Source of the DNA: Cristatella mucedo
Lineage: Eukaryota; Bryozoa; Phylactolaemata; Cristatellidae
NCBI GenBank assembly: GCA_009760855.2
Contig: WPIO01000073.1
Span: 1,353,501 to 1,417,500 of the forward strand
Length of the DNA: 64,000 nucleotides
Reading direction: 5' to 3'
The position numbers were made by a program, and so were the translations under genes. Within the stretch, counting starts at the first letter, position 1, and every line of letters begins with the position of its first letter. This document shows, in pieces, positions 42,119-54,756 of the stretch. A model generated the notes under the pieces. It ran no database searches. It was not told the DNA's origin and saw only the letters and a program-made list of their open reading frames with translations.

Positions 42119-43740
42119 CCAGCGGCAGCTTCTGCTATGTGCTTGTCTCAGCAGCTCTCCGACCGGCTTCTACAGTCGGCCTTTGTCGGAAGCCATCGTA
42201 GTGACAGCAAAGAGACTTGAAAGCCAACCAGCCCAGCTGCAACTGCTCGGCTCTGAGGTCCTTGCAGCTGTAGCTCATCTGCTGGACGAACAGAGCTGGG
42301 TGGCGCAGCTGTTGCATGCCAATGCAGCTGAGGATGACAGCTGTTGCATGCCAGTGCAGCTGATGATGTGGCTGTAGCTGGCAGGCCTACGCTGGCAATG
42401 TAGAGAACTGCCTGGCAGCTACTGGCATGGCTGCTGAAGCAACCGAAAAATGAAAGGCTCTCGTTTAGCGCAGCAGGGTCGCACTGAAGTCAACTCACTG
42501 TCCGCTTTGTTCAATGACTTTTCGCGTTAGGTACTCGTTGCTTCTGCCTTCAGTGGCTTGAAGTGGCTGCTGACGGTTGCGTCTCCGTAACATAGAGAGG
42601 TCGGGATGGGGTGGGTGATGCTTGCCCGAAATTCGTCGTTTCCCACCCGATTGAATGAGTATTGGCTGCGATCGGGTGTCGGCCATCCTGTCACGCTCGC
42701 TGACTATTTTTGCTTAGCACTCGTTCGTGCACTTAGCCCGGTCATTATCTGGCAGATCAAGCTAATGTAGTGCACCTTGCAGACAGAGCCTCGAAGCAAG
42801 CCAGCTGCATTGTGAGTCGTCACCCAACCTTTGCTGACTGAGGGGGAAGGGAGAGGGAGAGAGCTCACGGATGTGCATTTAAGTGCATACATGCTCATTC
42901 TGTATTGCTGCCATTCCATATTTGTTGGTATACACTCGCATTGTGTGCAATTGTTTTGGCTTCAACTTGAATGCCACAGACTAATGTGCGAGCTTCAACT
43001 CACGAGACTGTTTTGAAGAGCATGCGTCTGCTACTGGTGAACTTAAAATATAATTTCATTTCATGCCTGCAAATCTTGCCTTGGCTGAAATACAGTGCAT
43101 TTTTTTAAATTGCAGCAAAGTCCAGCTACGTTTAATCTAGCTTACTAGGTGCGCGGAATCTTTGGGAAAACTCGTTGGGCATATGGCATGTCCCGAGTGC
43201 TAGCCACAGGACAGGCTATTCGAATGGTGCCTAATGAGAGGGTTGTGCCTATGTGAGGGTGGAGAAAGAAGCTGGGTAGCATAGGTATTTATTCGCCCTC
43301 CCTTTAACTACTGAATGTTCTTAACACAAGCACCGGCCTTCGGAACTACCTACTACGGAAGTACTGACCAAATGTGGTCGTTGTTTACCATTGACCGTCA
43401 CGAATGGCATAACGGCAAACCAGAGGGACTGCTATCACCCAAAGTCTGGGTAAACATAACGAAATCAAAATATAACTTATGGCTACCAATTTATGATTCT
43501 ATTTGACTGTTCTTTATGTTTATATTCTATAATCATTCGTTAGGAGAGCCCCAGTATAGCCCGGTATTTGGGTCACATGACAATCGGTCACTACCTCTTC
43601 AGCCAAAACAGGTTGTATAGTGAATTTACTTGAAATTACATTTTTTCCGTACAAACTGCTACTTTTGAATAACCACTATGTATTGAGAAGATGCACCGCA
43701 TGTGTGATAGCTGGCTAAATAAAACCTTACTGGTAAAACG
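42119..43740 (+). other. Probable MAPK15 3' UTR and downstream flank
   Basis: No further coding potential. A candidate poly(A) signal AATAAA lies at 43718-43723, which would make a long 3' UTR of about 1.6 kb. Earlier near-matches (such as aaaatataa near 43045) are possible instead. Confidence 0.35.
43718..43723 (+). terminator. Candidate poly(A) signal after MAPK15
   Basis: First exact AATAAA on the plus strand noticed downstream of the stop codon at 42116-42118; unproven. Confidence 0.3.
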
Positions 43741-44409
43741 TCTGTGCCGTGTGAGCTGCCAAAATGCTAGACAGTTATGCAGCAGCCCTGCCACCTTGCA
43801 GGTGCTGCTGCATTGCTACAGTGCTATGTGCTGACATTAGCATGTACAACAACACAAAAGGCAGGTAAACTGGTGGGTACAGAGTACCTGATACACCGTG
43901 TGCTAAAGGATCCACTTCTGCAGCCTTGAATCGGAAGTGCTATAGCTGATGCTGCAGGTAATATTGCACAAAGTGTTAGCACCAAAACCTCTGTGTATCA
44001 CTTCTTTATTGTGTTATTGAGGAGCTTTCTTAGCTTATGCTTCAAATTCTTAGCTGATTGAATATAAATTCAAACTCAGAGTAACAAAGGAACGAACCTT
44101 ACCACAGCCCACAGCAGCTCATGATGGTATCGTCGTGAGTGCATTATAAGCTCTAATAACTTCTCAGGCGTATTTTACAAAGTGGAAAGAGAAAGTATAC
44201 CCTGTATGCACTCAGAAGGCAGTGTGGAGTGCTTAGTCCTTCCTTAATCTAGGCCTACGGCTCAAAACTGATCCCATTTGGTCTTTCTAGGTATTTTACC
44301 TAATACGTATAGCAGGTGTATACAATCACCATGTCTTTTATGTGGAATTAAGATTTAATTTTTATTAAATTACTACCATACTTAATTTGATTAAAACCAT
44401 ATTTTAGAC

Positions 44410-47112
44410 CAGGGGTGTCTAACACGTGGCCCGCGGGCCACAACCCGGCCCGCCGAGGTCTGCTATGCGGCCCGCAACGTTATCCCAAAAATATTTGTCA
44501 CTCCATGTTTTTCGTTAATTTTTAATCATTACAAACGGCGATATAAGGCGCTGTGATGTACTTCACGCTCGTGTGAAGCGTGAAGGTGTTCGAATGGCTA
44601 TTTTCGCGTGAAGGTAAAAGAATCGATTTATTTTGCTAGCCTTCATGTGAACATTTTGGCGTGAAGGGGTAATATATTTGTGCTCGGCGCCATTACGATC
44701 ACATTTATAATGCTTCCGCGAGCGGAATTAACTGTTTCACACTGTGGATAGAAAAAAGAGCCGTTTCTCAGCTGCTGCTGCACGAATCAGTCAGGTAGGT
44801 TTTTCAAAAAACGCGTATTGCTCAACTTACTTACTAATACTAAGATATTGCTGTGATAAAATATAAATTAATCAATTCGTAACCGATCTGTTTTTTTATT
44901 TCACAGAGAAAAATGGCAGCGAATGTGAATACTAGCAAAAATAAAAAATTGACGCAGAAGGAAGACTTTTCAAAGCATCTTGGACTGTAGACTATTTTTT
45001 AATGGAACGCTTCGGTAGGATAATGTGCCTAATATGCCAAGAAACAATTGCCGTTGCAAAGGAGTAGAATGTTAAGCGACATTTTTCAACAAAGCATGGC
45101 GACAGGTACAACAACCTGACTGGTCAACTTCGAATTGATCGCGTGAACTCGTTGAAACAGAGCGTCATCGGACAGCAGTCATTGTATACAGCAGTCAGCA
45201 AAAAGTCTGAGGCTTCAACCAAAGTAAGTTTTTTAACAGCTGAATCTATAGCTAAGCGGGAGAAAGCATTTTCCGATGGTGAATTTGTTAAGGAATGCCT
45301 CAGGCTGTTTACTGGTGTGGTCTGTCCAGAAAAGAAGTCAGAAGTAGAGAAAGTCAGTCTTTCTCATCAAACGGTTGCGAGAAGAGTTGACGAGCTTGCA
45401 TCCAACATAGAAGAAAGTCTCACTAAAAGACTTACTTGCTGAATGCGAATTTTATTATCTTTCGCTCGACGAAAGCACGGACAATAGCGATAAGGCTCAA
45501 CTGTCGGTGTTTGTACGCGGAGTAACAGGAAAGTTTGTCATTATCGAAGAACTGTTGGATATATGTTCAATAAAAGGCACTACAACGGGGAGGGATATTT
45601 TGGATCAGGTCAAGAGGGTCCTCACAAAATTTAATCTTCATGAAAATAAATTGATTGGTTTAACCACAGACGGAGCCCCTTCAATGACAGGTAGACACAA
45701 TGGATTTGTATCTTTAATGGTAAAATTAGTACCTCACAAAATTGTCAGTCATCACTGCATCATCCACCAAGAACAGCTATGTGCAAAGGTCTTGAGCATG
45801 CAATATGTAATGGACAATGAAGTTTCAACAGTGAATGTGATAAGGTCTCGTGTGCTAAACCACAGACAATTTCAGGCTTTCCTTGAAGAGTTGGGATCAG
45901 ATCATTGTTATGTTATTTATTTCTGCCAAGTCCGTTGGCTAAGTAGGGCAAACACGTTAGCCAGGTTTTGGTCACTTCGGGACAAAATAAAAACATTTAT
46001 GACAGAAAAGGGAAAAGATGTTGGCTTCCTCGATGACCAGCAGTGGTTGAATGACTTGGCTTTTTTGGTGGACATGACCAAACATCTTGCAGATCTTAAT
46101 GTCAAACTCCAAGGTAAGGATCAACTGGTCCATAAAATGTATGAGTGTTTTGTCGCGTTTGTGCAAAAGCTGAAACTTTTACGGAAAGATTTAGGTCAGA
46201 AGAAACTGTTACATTTCACAGCACTAGCGACAAGATCGCCTGAAATGCTGGCTCATATGAAGAACTCCACTCTTGTTAGCAAACTTTTTGATGAATTCGA
46301 AGAGAGGTTTCAGGATTTCCAACAACCTGCGGATGACATGAACATGATTAGTATCCATTCAATATCGATCCCTCTGATGCACCTGATGAATTTCAACTCA
46401 AACTAATCGACATTCATAATGATAGCAATTTAAAAACTGCTTATGATCAGCATGACCTTGTTACCTTTTACAAGCAGTATGTTTCATCAGAGTCTTTCCT
46501 AACCTAGCCAAACATGCTCCCAGGTACATTGCACTTTTTGGCAGCACATATTGCTGTGAACAGCTTTTTTCCAGACTGAAAAATGTGAAAACAAAGACTC
46601 GATCCGTTCTCACAGATGAACATTTATCAGGAATCCTTAGAATTGCCACATCCACTGTTGCAGCAGATGTCGACTTTTTATGCAAACAGAAACAATGCCA
46701 AATATCTCATTGATGCCTGCAGTGCAGAAGACATTGAATACCTGTGGCATTTAATTAATCCGAAGACATTAATATTATGTGATTCCTTGTCATGTAATTT
46801 TGTAAGTTGTATAAGTTTCTGTCTTCATGTTATTAAATTAAAAATCCAAAAGTAAAAGATTGGCCATAATATCTATCGAATTATTTTCCAGGACACATGA
46901 TTACATTTTTATTATTTATTATTTTTAATTATAATTATGCTAAAAATACTATTGTATTGCGGTTCATTTATTAAGTATAATAGTAATAGTCATACTAAAT
47001 TATGATCTTATTTTCTGATGCGGTCAACTACACCAATTTACATGTGGCCCCCGGACCTTTTAAATTTGTGCAATGTGCCCCCCCCCCAATGCAAAAAGGT
47101 TGGATACCCCAG
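44410..47112 (+). mobile_element. hAT transposon (GTF2IRD2/ZBED-like), 2.7 kb, full length but inactive
   Basis: Terminal inverted repeats are caggggtgtctaac at the left and, read inward on the other strand, ctggggtatccaac at the right. A perfect 8-bp target duplication, ttttagac, flanks it at 44402-44409 and 47113-47120. The CAGgG-type ends and 8-bp duplication are hallmarks of hAT elements. Inside is one plus-strand transposase gene broken by frameshifts and stops. Near the ends the sequence is rich in ggccc/gcggcccg motifs. It lies 2.3 kb downstream of MAPK15. Confidence 0.9.
44913..46850 (+). pseudogene. hAT transposase, GTF2IRD2-like, broken
   Basis: Start ATG at 44913; a frame change in a T run near 44968 leads to a stop at 44988. 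A BED-type zinc finger remains readable (MCLICQ ... KRHFSTKH) but has a stop before its histidines (about 45067). Open pieces follow at 45143-45442 (AKREKAFSDGEFVKECLRLF) and, after a frameshift near 45433, at 45507-46406, with the acidic LSLDESTDNSD, LIGLTTDGAPSMTG, HCIIHQEQLC, RSRVLNHRQF and VRWLSRANTL. A further shift near 46340 precedes the C-terminal dimerisation region (YCCEQLFSRLKNVKTKTRS, TDEHLSGILRIA). This order is that of the hAT transposase captured in vertebrate GTF2IRD2. The acidic DEST and DG motifs and the RW motif fit the DDE-type core. With at least three lesions it cannot make an active enzyme. Confidence 0.85.
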
Positions 47113-47120
47113 TTTTAGAC

Positions 47121-48481
47121 AAAGTCAGAAAATCCCACCTGACTCGTGTCGTGCCATTGAGCTGAGCGGTGGGCCCTGAAACACCAGTGTGCATCACAAA
47201 TGATCCATACGGTCTCGTCTAGTGTTGACAAAGAGGACATGCTCATGGGTACCACACATTAATGGTAGCCTAAACAAAGGAATTCTCTCTTAGGCTATTG
47301 AACATGTTTGCTTCCTTCATATAAATGGGCTTGGATAAGCATAATAGGGGTAATGTTATTAAGCGAGTCATTTTTTATCACTCAAGAAATCCTTCAAAAC
47401 CAGGTCACGAGTTTTAGCAAAGCTTGATATGCTGAGTGTGATACCCTGACAAGGTAAATATTTGAAGAGAAAACCACTCCTGGAACTCTCAGGATTTAGT
47501 TCTGGTGATCGGCCAAGATATCACCTGCTGTAGCACTTGCACCAGTATGTGTTCATCATTCCTACTTCAATCGCCTCAGCCCGAAGTGCTTTGCTAATTA
47601 TTGGGACAATGGAATGATACCCTGCCCTGCATTGCCAGTGGGAAGTCAGGCATAGCTATGACACTGCAGCTAAGAACTGCATCAGTGCATTACTGGTGGT
47701 CATTTACCACAAGTTATAAACCATCTTAATAGCCATGGTAAAAGCTTGCTTCACTTAAGAAACTGGGGGCCTACGCAATCGGCTAGGCCAGCAGCTGTCG
47801 CCCAAAGTAGTCCAGCGTTAGCATACATAACTCATCCATCGAATGGCAGAGCTATTTAAAACATTATTAATATTGTTTAGATTTAAAACAGCATTTACAC
47901 TCGGCTACGAATTCAGCTTCCTGTTGGTGCCAGCCACCCATGAATACAGCCTGTAGTTTGTTGGTCCTGCTGACGGCTCTCTAGTAGCCACCCAGCCGTC
48001 AAGGGTGGACTGCCTGTGCCTTAATCGTTTTAGCATGCAGCCAGTCTGTCTACTTGGCGATGAGTGATGTGGCATTCGAAGGCCGTGGCACCGGGTAATT
48101 GGTTATTATGGGATGAGTCACCAGAAAGCGACAGAGGAAGCTAAGGCATAGCGGTCGAGCTCACTCACTCACACACACACACGTGCTCAAGCTGCATCTA
48201 AATATGCAAGTTATTTGATTTTACTAAACGTAACATTCCACCGCCAGCCGGCCTTCTTTATTAGAACCGGCAACGAATTCTCTTGGCTGAAGTCGTCAGT
48301 GCTGCATAGCACTCAACAGCAGTCGAGTTTCTGAGCAGAGGTAGCATTAGCATGAATAATCTAGAATCCCTATCCAAGGCTTAAACTAGCATCCCGATCT
48401 CACAGCACATGCCATTCAAATTGAACCTGTCATGTGGGACTGTGAGTAGCTTTTAATGAAGGTCTTTTCAAGTCCGTGATA
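47121..48481. other. Intergenic sequence, nothing recognised
   Basis: No gene. A short ACAC run at 48170-48181. No repeat matched elsewhere in the window. Confidence 0.4.
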
Positions 48482-48649
48482 CTAGCTGATTTAGCAGCTT
48501 CTTTTGTATAGCGACAGAAGAGCCTGTATACCTATCACCACCGCTTGCAGCAGCGATATAGAATCACCCACCGAAGGATTCGAACCCATGACCTTGGGAC
48601 CGAGATCGTGAAAACCAACCGTGTTACCTAGTATGCCATCACGGCTCAC
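48482..48649 (-). mobile_element. SINE-2 copy
   Basis: Antisense: ctagctgatttagcagcttc, tagcgacagaagagcctgta, aaggattcgaacccatgacc, ttgggaccgagatcgtgaaa. Same subtype as 18399 and 59132. Confidence 0.82.
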
Positions 48650-49324
48650 CAAGGTTACAGCAAATTTTGGGGGGGGGGAACAATGGTTATGAAATGATTC
48701 ATGGATCGTCCCTCTGGTGACTTTCGAAAAAAGTGCATGGTCTTTAGTCCTTTGCTTATCTAATGCAGCCAGTCCTGCGTGCATGAAACGCTACTTCCAT
48801 GCAAGAGCAAGGTTCATTTAGGACCTGAGCTCTTTGGCAGTGCCCCCCCAGTCTTTCTCTTCAAAAGGGGGAGGAGGCTTCAACAGCACTCTGTGATGAG
48901 CATGGTGCTTTTTCAGTGATTGTTTGTGGTTCACAGCAAAAGCTTTTGTGACAAATTGGGCCAGGCTTCGGCTGACTTGTCTTGTCCAGGAACTGTCAGG
49001 AAGCCATTATATTAATTAGCCATTTTTAGCAATAGGTTGAGGGTAGGCCAGCTGTTGTCTCAGCTGCACCTTAAGTCCAGAATCCTGGAGTTACTTATCG
49101 ACACGGCAGCTATCAGATGGCAGTGGTGGCAGCAACAATAAGAGAGATAATTACCATCACGACTAATGCTTCTTTTCTTTTGGGTGCTTACGTTAGCTGT
49201 CCCATTCCTCCGCTTAAAGACAGTTGGCGACAGACGCTTTCACTCGCAGATACATTGCATTGTTGCTGTTGCTTTTGCAAGTACTTGCATCACGACAACC
49301 GAAATGTGGTAGCAGGCACAGTGA
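48650..49324. other. Intergenic sequence, nothing recognised
   Basis: Contains a short G run (48671-48678) only. Confidence 0.4.
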
Positions 49325-50310
49325 ATAATAATAATAATAATAATAATGCACATGATAAAGCGCCCTCAGAGAACTTAATCTGTTTCTAGGCAATTTACAT
49401 TTGCTGCAAAGGGAAATGCAATTGGATGGTAAGTAAAATCATGCTTGAAAAACAAACAAAATGAATAATATGGTTAGGGGTGACATGCACAGGGTCAGCA
49501 TGCAAATGTGGTTAGTGGCAGAATGCACAGTGTCAGCACGCATAAGCACATGAAGGACGAATCACAGGGACCCACTAAATGCTGTCCTAAATAGGTGTGT
49601 TTATAAGTTCATTTTAAATGTGGTCAGGTCAGGGGATGTTCTGACGCAAATCGGGAGGGAGTTCCAAGCTTTGGGACCATACGAACTAAATGCACGGTCT
49701 CCAAAGGATTTAAGGTTTGTACGAGGTATTTGTAGACTGTTGGATTCCGAAAAGCGGGTGTTACGATGCTTGGCCTCGTGGGGGAGTATGTCGGAGAGAT
49801 AGGCTGGAGCCATAGAATGAAGGGACCTAAAAGTGAGCGACAAAACCTTGAAGTCAATCCGTTGCTTGACTGATAGCCAGTGCAGGTCGGCGAGAAGTGG
49901 AGTAATGTGGCAACTGCGACGCTCACGACAAACAAGCCTAGCTGCAGAATTTTGCACCAGCTGCAATCGCCTGATCGCACATGCTGGTAGGCCAATAAGC
50001 AGTGAGTTGCAGAAGTCGAGACGTGATGTCACGAATGTATGGACCAACTTAGATGTGGTATCCTTACCTAAACAAGCCCGAATTTTAGCAATGTTATGAA
50101 GCTGAAAATAGGCAGATTTGACTGTGGAGCTGATATGGTCGTCTAACGAGAGGTCGCTTTGGAATATGACACCTAGATTTCGAACTGATTCGACAGGATA
50201 TGCTGGCTGAGCCAATTTTGAGAGTCAAGCCTTTCCGATTTCTGAATCACACTGGGTTTGCCCATAACTAGTAAGTTAGTTTTATCATCGTTTAGTTTTA
50301 GAAAATTGTG
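49325..50310 (-). mobile_element. LINE-A copy, 3' 1 kb, well preserved
   Basis: Minus-strand frame 50215-49601 (about 204 codons) is unbroken: [80 protein letters not shown]. It is followed by the 3' UTR and the hairpin tail with (AAT)n in plus text at 49325-49348. One of the least damaged LINE-A copies here. Confidence 0.87.
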
Positions 50311-50559
50311 AGAATTTCGGCTAAAAAATGAGTGTTATTGTGTGCAGCTGCTCTTCTACGTTGAGGTGTCGGCAGCTAGGGTAGTGGTTAGTGCGAAGGC
50401 ATTAGCTGGCACGCTGAAGGTGACCGGTACCAGCTTAATCATGGATCGCCTTGGGCTGAACACCGTATTGAGGCTTAGGATAGGGTTGGCTTGAGTGGGA
50501 TGATTGATTAAATGCTACAATAAGCTAGGCTACCAAATTTGAAAAATGCTGCAATGAGT

Positions 50560-50884
50560 TGTTGTGTGTGCCTGTTGCTTCTCGGCCACTGGTGCGTACC
50601 AGCTCTCGGCCTGTGGGTGGTTGGACGGTTGGCACGGTGCAGCCTTTGATGTAGGCGGTGTTTGGGCGGTTGGCTCGGTGCGGCCTTTGATGTGGGCATG
50701 TGGCCCACCATGGTGGCTCACCACGGATGCACTCCTTTATCTGTGGTGAGTCAATCCCTAGCTCATATATGTACCCGCTGGGAGGGGGGTAATAAAGATT
50801 GAGTCTCACGTGAGCCCGCTCGTGTCTTCGTGTCTCCGTGAGACTCCACGAGCACTGCTACAACCGGAGACACAGTAACACACA
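50560..50884 (+). mobile_element. Solo LTR, copy 2
   Basis: TGTTGTGTGTGCCTGTTGC start, AATAAAGATTGAGTCTC signal (about 50790) and cagtaacacaca end. Flanks gagt/gagc (3 of 4). Over most of its length it matches copy 1 closely. It carries an internal duplication of the ggttggcNcggtgcNgcctt segment (about 50628 and 50670) that copy 1 has once, explaining the extra length. Confidence 0.72.
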
Positions 50885-51094
50885 GAGCTAGGCTACCAAA
50901 TATGTTTTGGTTAATTTGCAAGAGTGTGTGTAGGGATTTTACTAAAAGTCAAAGCCATCCCCGGCAAGTTACGATCCAACTGTCTTAGTTTCCCAAGAGC
51001 CTCGGCCAGCCGGCAGCACTCGTTTTCTCGGCTTCTCTGAGGACCCGTCTGTGCCCCACGGGCAGGCCTCCATTTATAAAATTGCACATATTAT

Positions 51095-51190
51095 GACTAA
51101 CCGATTCGCATGCTAAGTTTTCAGCCATTGTAAAATGCCAAGAAAGAGGTTTGATTTGCTTAGGAGGCTTTATAAACTAAATTTATTAGT
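51095..51190 (+). mobile_element. LINE-A 3' tail fragment
   Basis: ccattgtaaaatgccaagaa, then agaggtttgatttgcttag and a TTATTAG end: a diverged copy of the LINE-A hairpin tail. Confidence 0.6.
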
Positions 51191-52047
51191 CGGTAACCAT
51201 ATTTTAGCTGAGAAATGAAATGACAGTGGCTGGTAAATGGTGGTTAAAAAACACTTCTTCAAGAATCTTCCAGGAAGACCTCAGGCATAAAAAACCTAAC
51301 AAAAGTCATAGTTACGACCAAACTCAACTAATCATCGTAGAAGTTCGAATTAAACATAGCTGAAGTGCTTTCTGATTGTGCTTGATCCGGAAGCAAAACA
51401 AAAGTACAAAAGTACTGGGCACATCAGAAGAATACAGCACTAATTTTATAGGGCCGGTACCTTCAAATTTACAACTCCTTGAGACTCGATCACCCAAATG
51501 TTGTATTATGAGATTTTTTTTAATTTTGACTTCCGTATATCCAAAAAACCTAAGATAATAGAAATTAAACTATGCAACTGTAAACGATGTGTGCTAAGTT
51601 AGTAAATAAACTAATGAATCATTTATACATTTATAGCATGTCAGTTATTTTGAAATTTGTCATATACTTTGTTTCTCTAAAATAAATGAATTATATTTTT
51701 TTGATCACCACATATTTTTTTTAATGTGTGTGAAAAGCCTTTTCATATATAATCATGACCATATGCAATTCCCAAGATCTCAGCTTTCGAGGCGAAATCT
51801 GCTATTCCCTGTGTCCTTGAACTATTTGGGTGATATTCGTACATGTAGACGACATAGCGGCCGATGCCATAACTCTGTATTTAGAGTAGATTGAACCGCC
51901 TGGTAGGAAGTTGCTGCGAACCATACCAAGAGCTAAATGCTACTGCTGCGATAAAGTCACATCAACCTCTGAGACAAATGCTGACACGATAGTTTGAAAG
52001 TGTCATGGGACACTAGCTGTGGATAGCTGAGCATCATGGACATCTTA
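51191..52047. other. AT-rich intergenic sequence, nothing recognised
   Basis: No repeats or coding potential recognised. Confidence 0.4.
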
Positions 52048-52190
52048 ATATAAATACGATTCATTAGCATAGCGACCTGTATTTGCTGTCTATATTCTGT
52101 GGCTTCACATGTGCAATGGGACTCGAACCCATTTGAGGACCGTGATGTGATCCTGCTCAGATTCCAGCCAGTGCGATATCGTATTTGGGC
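52048..52190 (-). mobile_element. SINE-1-like copy, diverged
   Basis: Plus text has cattagcatagcgacctgta, a shortened tail, then atgggactcgaacccatttg, a B-box in antisense, and an A-box region near 52170. It looks like an old SINE-1 relative. Confidence 0.45.
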
Positions 52191-53050
52191 TTAACACAAT
52201 TTCAATTTTTAGCCCATGTCCTACTGCGAATTTTTTAATTTTAAGGACGAGAAATGTATTGACATACTCCAAAACTTTAAAGTACCACCATGATTAATGA
52301 ACGAACAATAAAGATTCAGGAATGCATACTGGTCGTCATTCGTACAACCTTTTCCGTTCTATTTCTACTACCCTCGCGCTTAATCATTTTTTAGCATCGG
52401 TTTAATAGACAAGTGTATTCAAGTGCTTATTGTCTCAGCCCTATTTATGTTACAATACCTGCCGAGATTTTCACTCTTTCACCACTCATAAAAGCAAAGT
52501 TTCCAAGCTACAATCGAACTTCACGTTACTTAATCGTACTGTGAGGAGGAGGAAAGAGGAGGAAGCAGTGCTTTGTCGCTCGGAAACAACACTAATCGCT
52601 ACCAGTATTTGGAAAAGCTTGCAAAATCTCACTAACGTCTTCCTACTCAGAAAACGATCTTCGCTGGCTTCATACACTGGCGCCTTAGTTCCGTTCTGAA
52701 TTCACTATTTATTCCAGATGTAATATTAATAAAGATTAACGTATCCTGGCCATGGACATTAAAAAGACACGGTTAATAAGTCTTAAATAGAACTCTGTGT
52801 TCCAGCTGGGGAGAGAAATAGAAATAGGCGAGTGAGACATGAAAGTAAGTAGCCGTATAAAGAACAAAATACAGATAAAGTGGAATTATCATGCTAGCTA
52901 ATCAATTCGACTTGACACTATCATTTCGATTTGCATTTAGCAGTTTGGCAAACTTAATCGGTCATTTCGCCACTGGTACACGTGAGGTTAAAAATAAATA
53001 GGCCGTTAGAAGGTGCGTTTCCACGGTTGCACTGTGTATATATATATAAT

Positions 53051-53222
53051 ATAATATTGCACTTAATAAAGCGCCCTCAGAGAACTTAATCTCTTTCTAG
53101 GCGCTTTACATTTGCTGCAAAGTGATACGCAATAGAATAGTAAGTAAAATCATGCTTGAAAAACAAACAAAATGAATAACATGGTTAGGGGTTACATGCA
53201 CTGGGTCAGCATGCAACTGTAT
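53051..53222 (-). mobile_element. LINE-A 3' end fragment
   Basis: Antisense aaagcgccctcagagaactt, aatctctttctaggcgcttt, then the 3' UTR to tgcactgggtcagcatgca. Confidence 0.8.
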
Positions 53223-53234
53223 ACACTAATTAGG

Positions 53235-53515
53235 GGATCTCTTAATGAAAATCCCCCTTTCCTGCTGCCGACTCTAGCGCATCCTATCCAGCCGTTCTGG
53301 GCTGCTACTTACTTCCGTGCTACTCACTACCTCAACGGATCTCCCGAATCAACTCTGCTTTTTCAACTTTCTCTTAGTTGCGGGAGATGAAATCTGGTGG
53401 CTACTGAATGCCTACCGATAGCCGCTTAGGTTTTAAGTTCGCGCTAGAAAACTCTCCTGAGTAACACCCACATAATTTGTGTGGCTTTGTGGAGTTACAG
53501 ACGGATACGTTCATT
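53235..53515 (+). mobile_element. LINE-C 3' end fragment
   Basis: Last coding bases ([10 protein letters not shown] region, here CAATYFRATHYLN) and 3' UTR ending aacacccacataatttgtgt, ggctttgtggagttacagac. Confidence 0.78.
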
Positions 53516-53898
53516 ATACGACGTTCTGGTTACCAAAAGGAAGTTGTCCGATGGGCGGCGGCGGCGGGGCCTCTGGAGTTAATTACCGGAAACTGGTGAG
53601 CGGCAAAACGCTCATTTCTGTCGCTGGTTGAATCGCACCACCGATTCAGTACACTCATAAGCGAATGCGTAACAATCAGTTCAGGAATTTTCTACACAAA
53701 GAAGTAAATTGGAGCTAAGAGGCCGGCGAACCCACGACTCAGGTCGTCATTTCATTTACCTTAATAGTGTACCTGCAAATCACAATGCATGCACGACTAC
53801 GACTAAGAAAGAAGACTATTGAAATGGGTAAGTTAGCCTCCCAATTTATGCCTTGCATTCAGACATCCGAAAGCTGCATCATGAATACACTATTTCAC

Positions 53899-53903
<5 letters not shown>

Positions 53904-53931
<28 letters not shown>

Positions 53932-54756
53932 CACTAATAGTTGTAACTTCTTTGGATAGCACACTAAGGGAAACAAATCTTTATTCATGCACATTACAAC
54001 TCGCAGCAAGAGAGGCAATCACCAAGAAGTAATGACAAGAAGGCATACTGTGTAGACAAGCTGCAAAAACACACAGGTATTGCCCTTATACCGGCGTGCA
54101 AAAGCGAGCGAGAAGATAATCAGGCAAGAAGACACTGTGGTCAGTTGGATAAGCATGCATTGAGCGTGTGCAGATAAGCAGACAAAGCACATTGGAACAA
54201 AAAGGACAGGTTCACTGGGGCGTAGGGTAAGCAGAATGTAGCAGCTGCTTGTTTATCTGAGACTTAAGTGGCGAAAAGTCACCGAAACTTAAGTGGCGTC
54301 GGAAGCAGAAAGAGAGTTGCCAACTTCGCTGCATATGAGGTGAAGGCTCGACCGCTAAAAAATAACCCAGTTCGGACTCAGGATACTTTGAACAGTTCGG
54401 ATATAGCTAGCTCGAAGCTAGTTCGAACTCGAATTAAGTGCGTGTGACTCGACCCTAAACGTTAGTCAAGTCTCCACCAAGGTCGATAGAGGTTCAGAAT
54501 TTCGTTGCATACAAAGTGAAGGCCTGGTCAGCAAGACTTCCATTAAGCGCGAGAAATGGAGAGGCAACTGAAAGCCGATGAGCGGACTGAGCGAGAGCTC
54601 GGTGGAGGAGCAATGAGGTCAGATAGTTTAGCTGGTGCAAGTGAGTTAGCGAACTGTAGGGCAGTGAGAAGCTTCAAATCGCTTTATAGGGAGCAACTGA
54701 AGGTCAAGCAGACATGCAGCGACGTGGCAGCTACGAATTGCGAGCTATGCTAGAGA
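53904..54756 (-). mobile_element. LINE-B-like 3' half, degraded
   Basis: (AAT)n then tagcacactaagggaaacaa, ctttattcatgcacattaca, the antisense tail as at 14640. The middle (tttcgttgcatac, then aaggcctgg) and a late aagcttcaaatcgctttata fit decayed LINE coding sequence. Confidence 0.5.

Noticed and set aside
44913-46850. Domesticated, host-serving hAT gene
   Set aside because: Frameshifts and stops break the coding sequence, and intact inverted ends with a target duplication mark it as an ordinary dead transposon.
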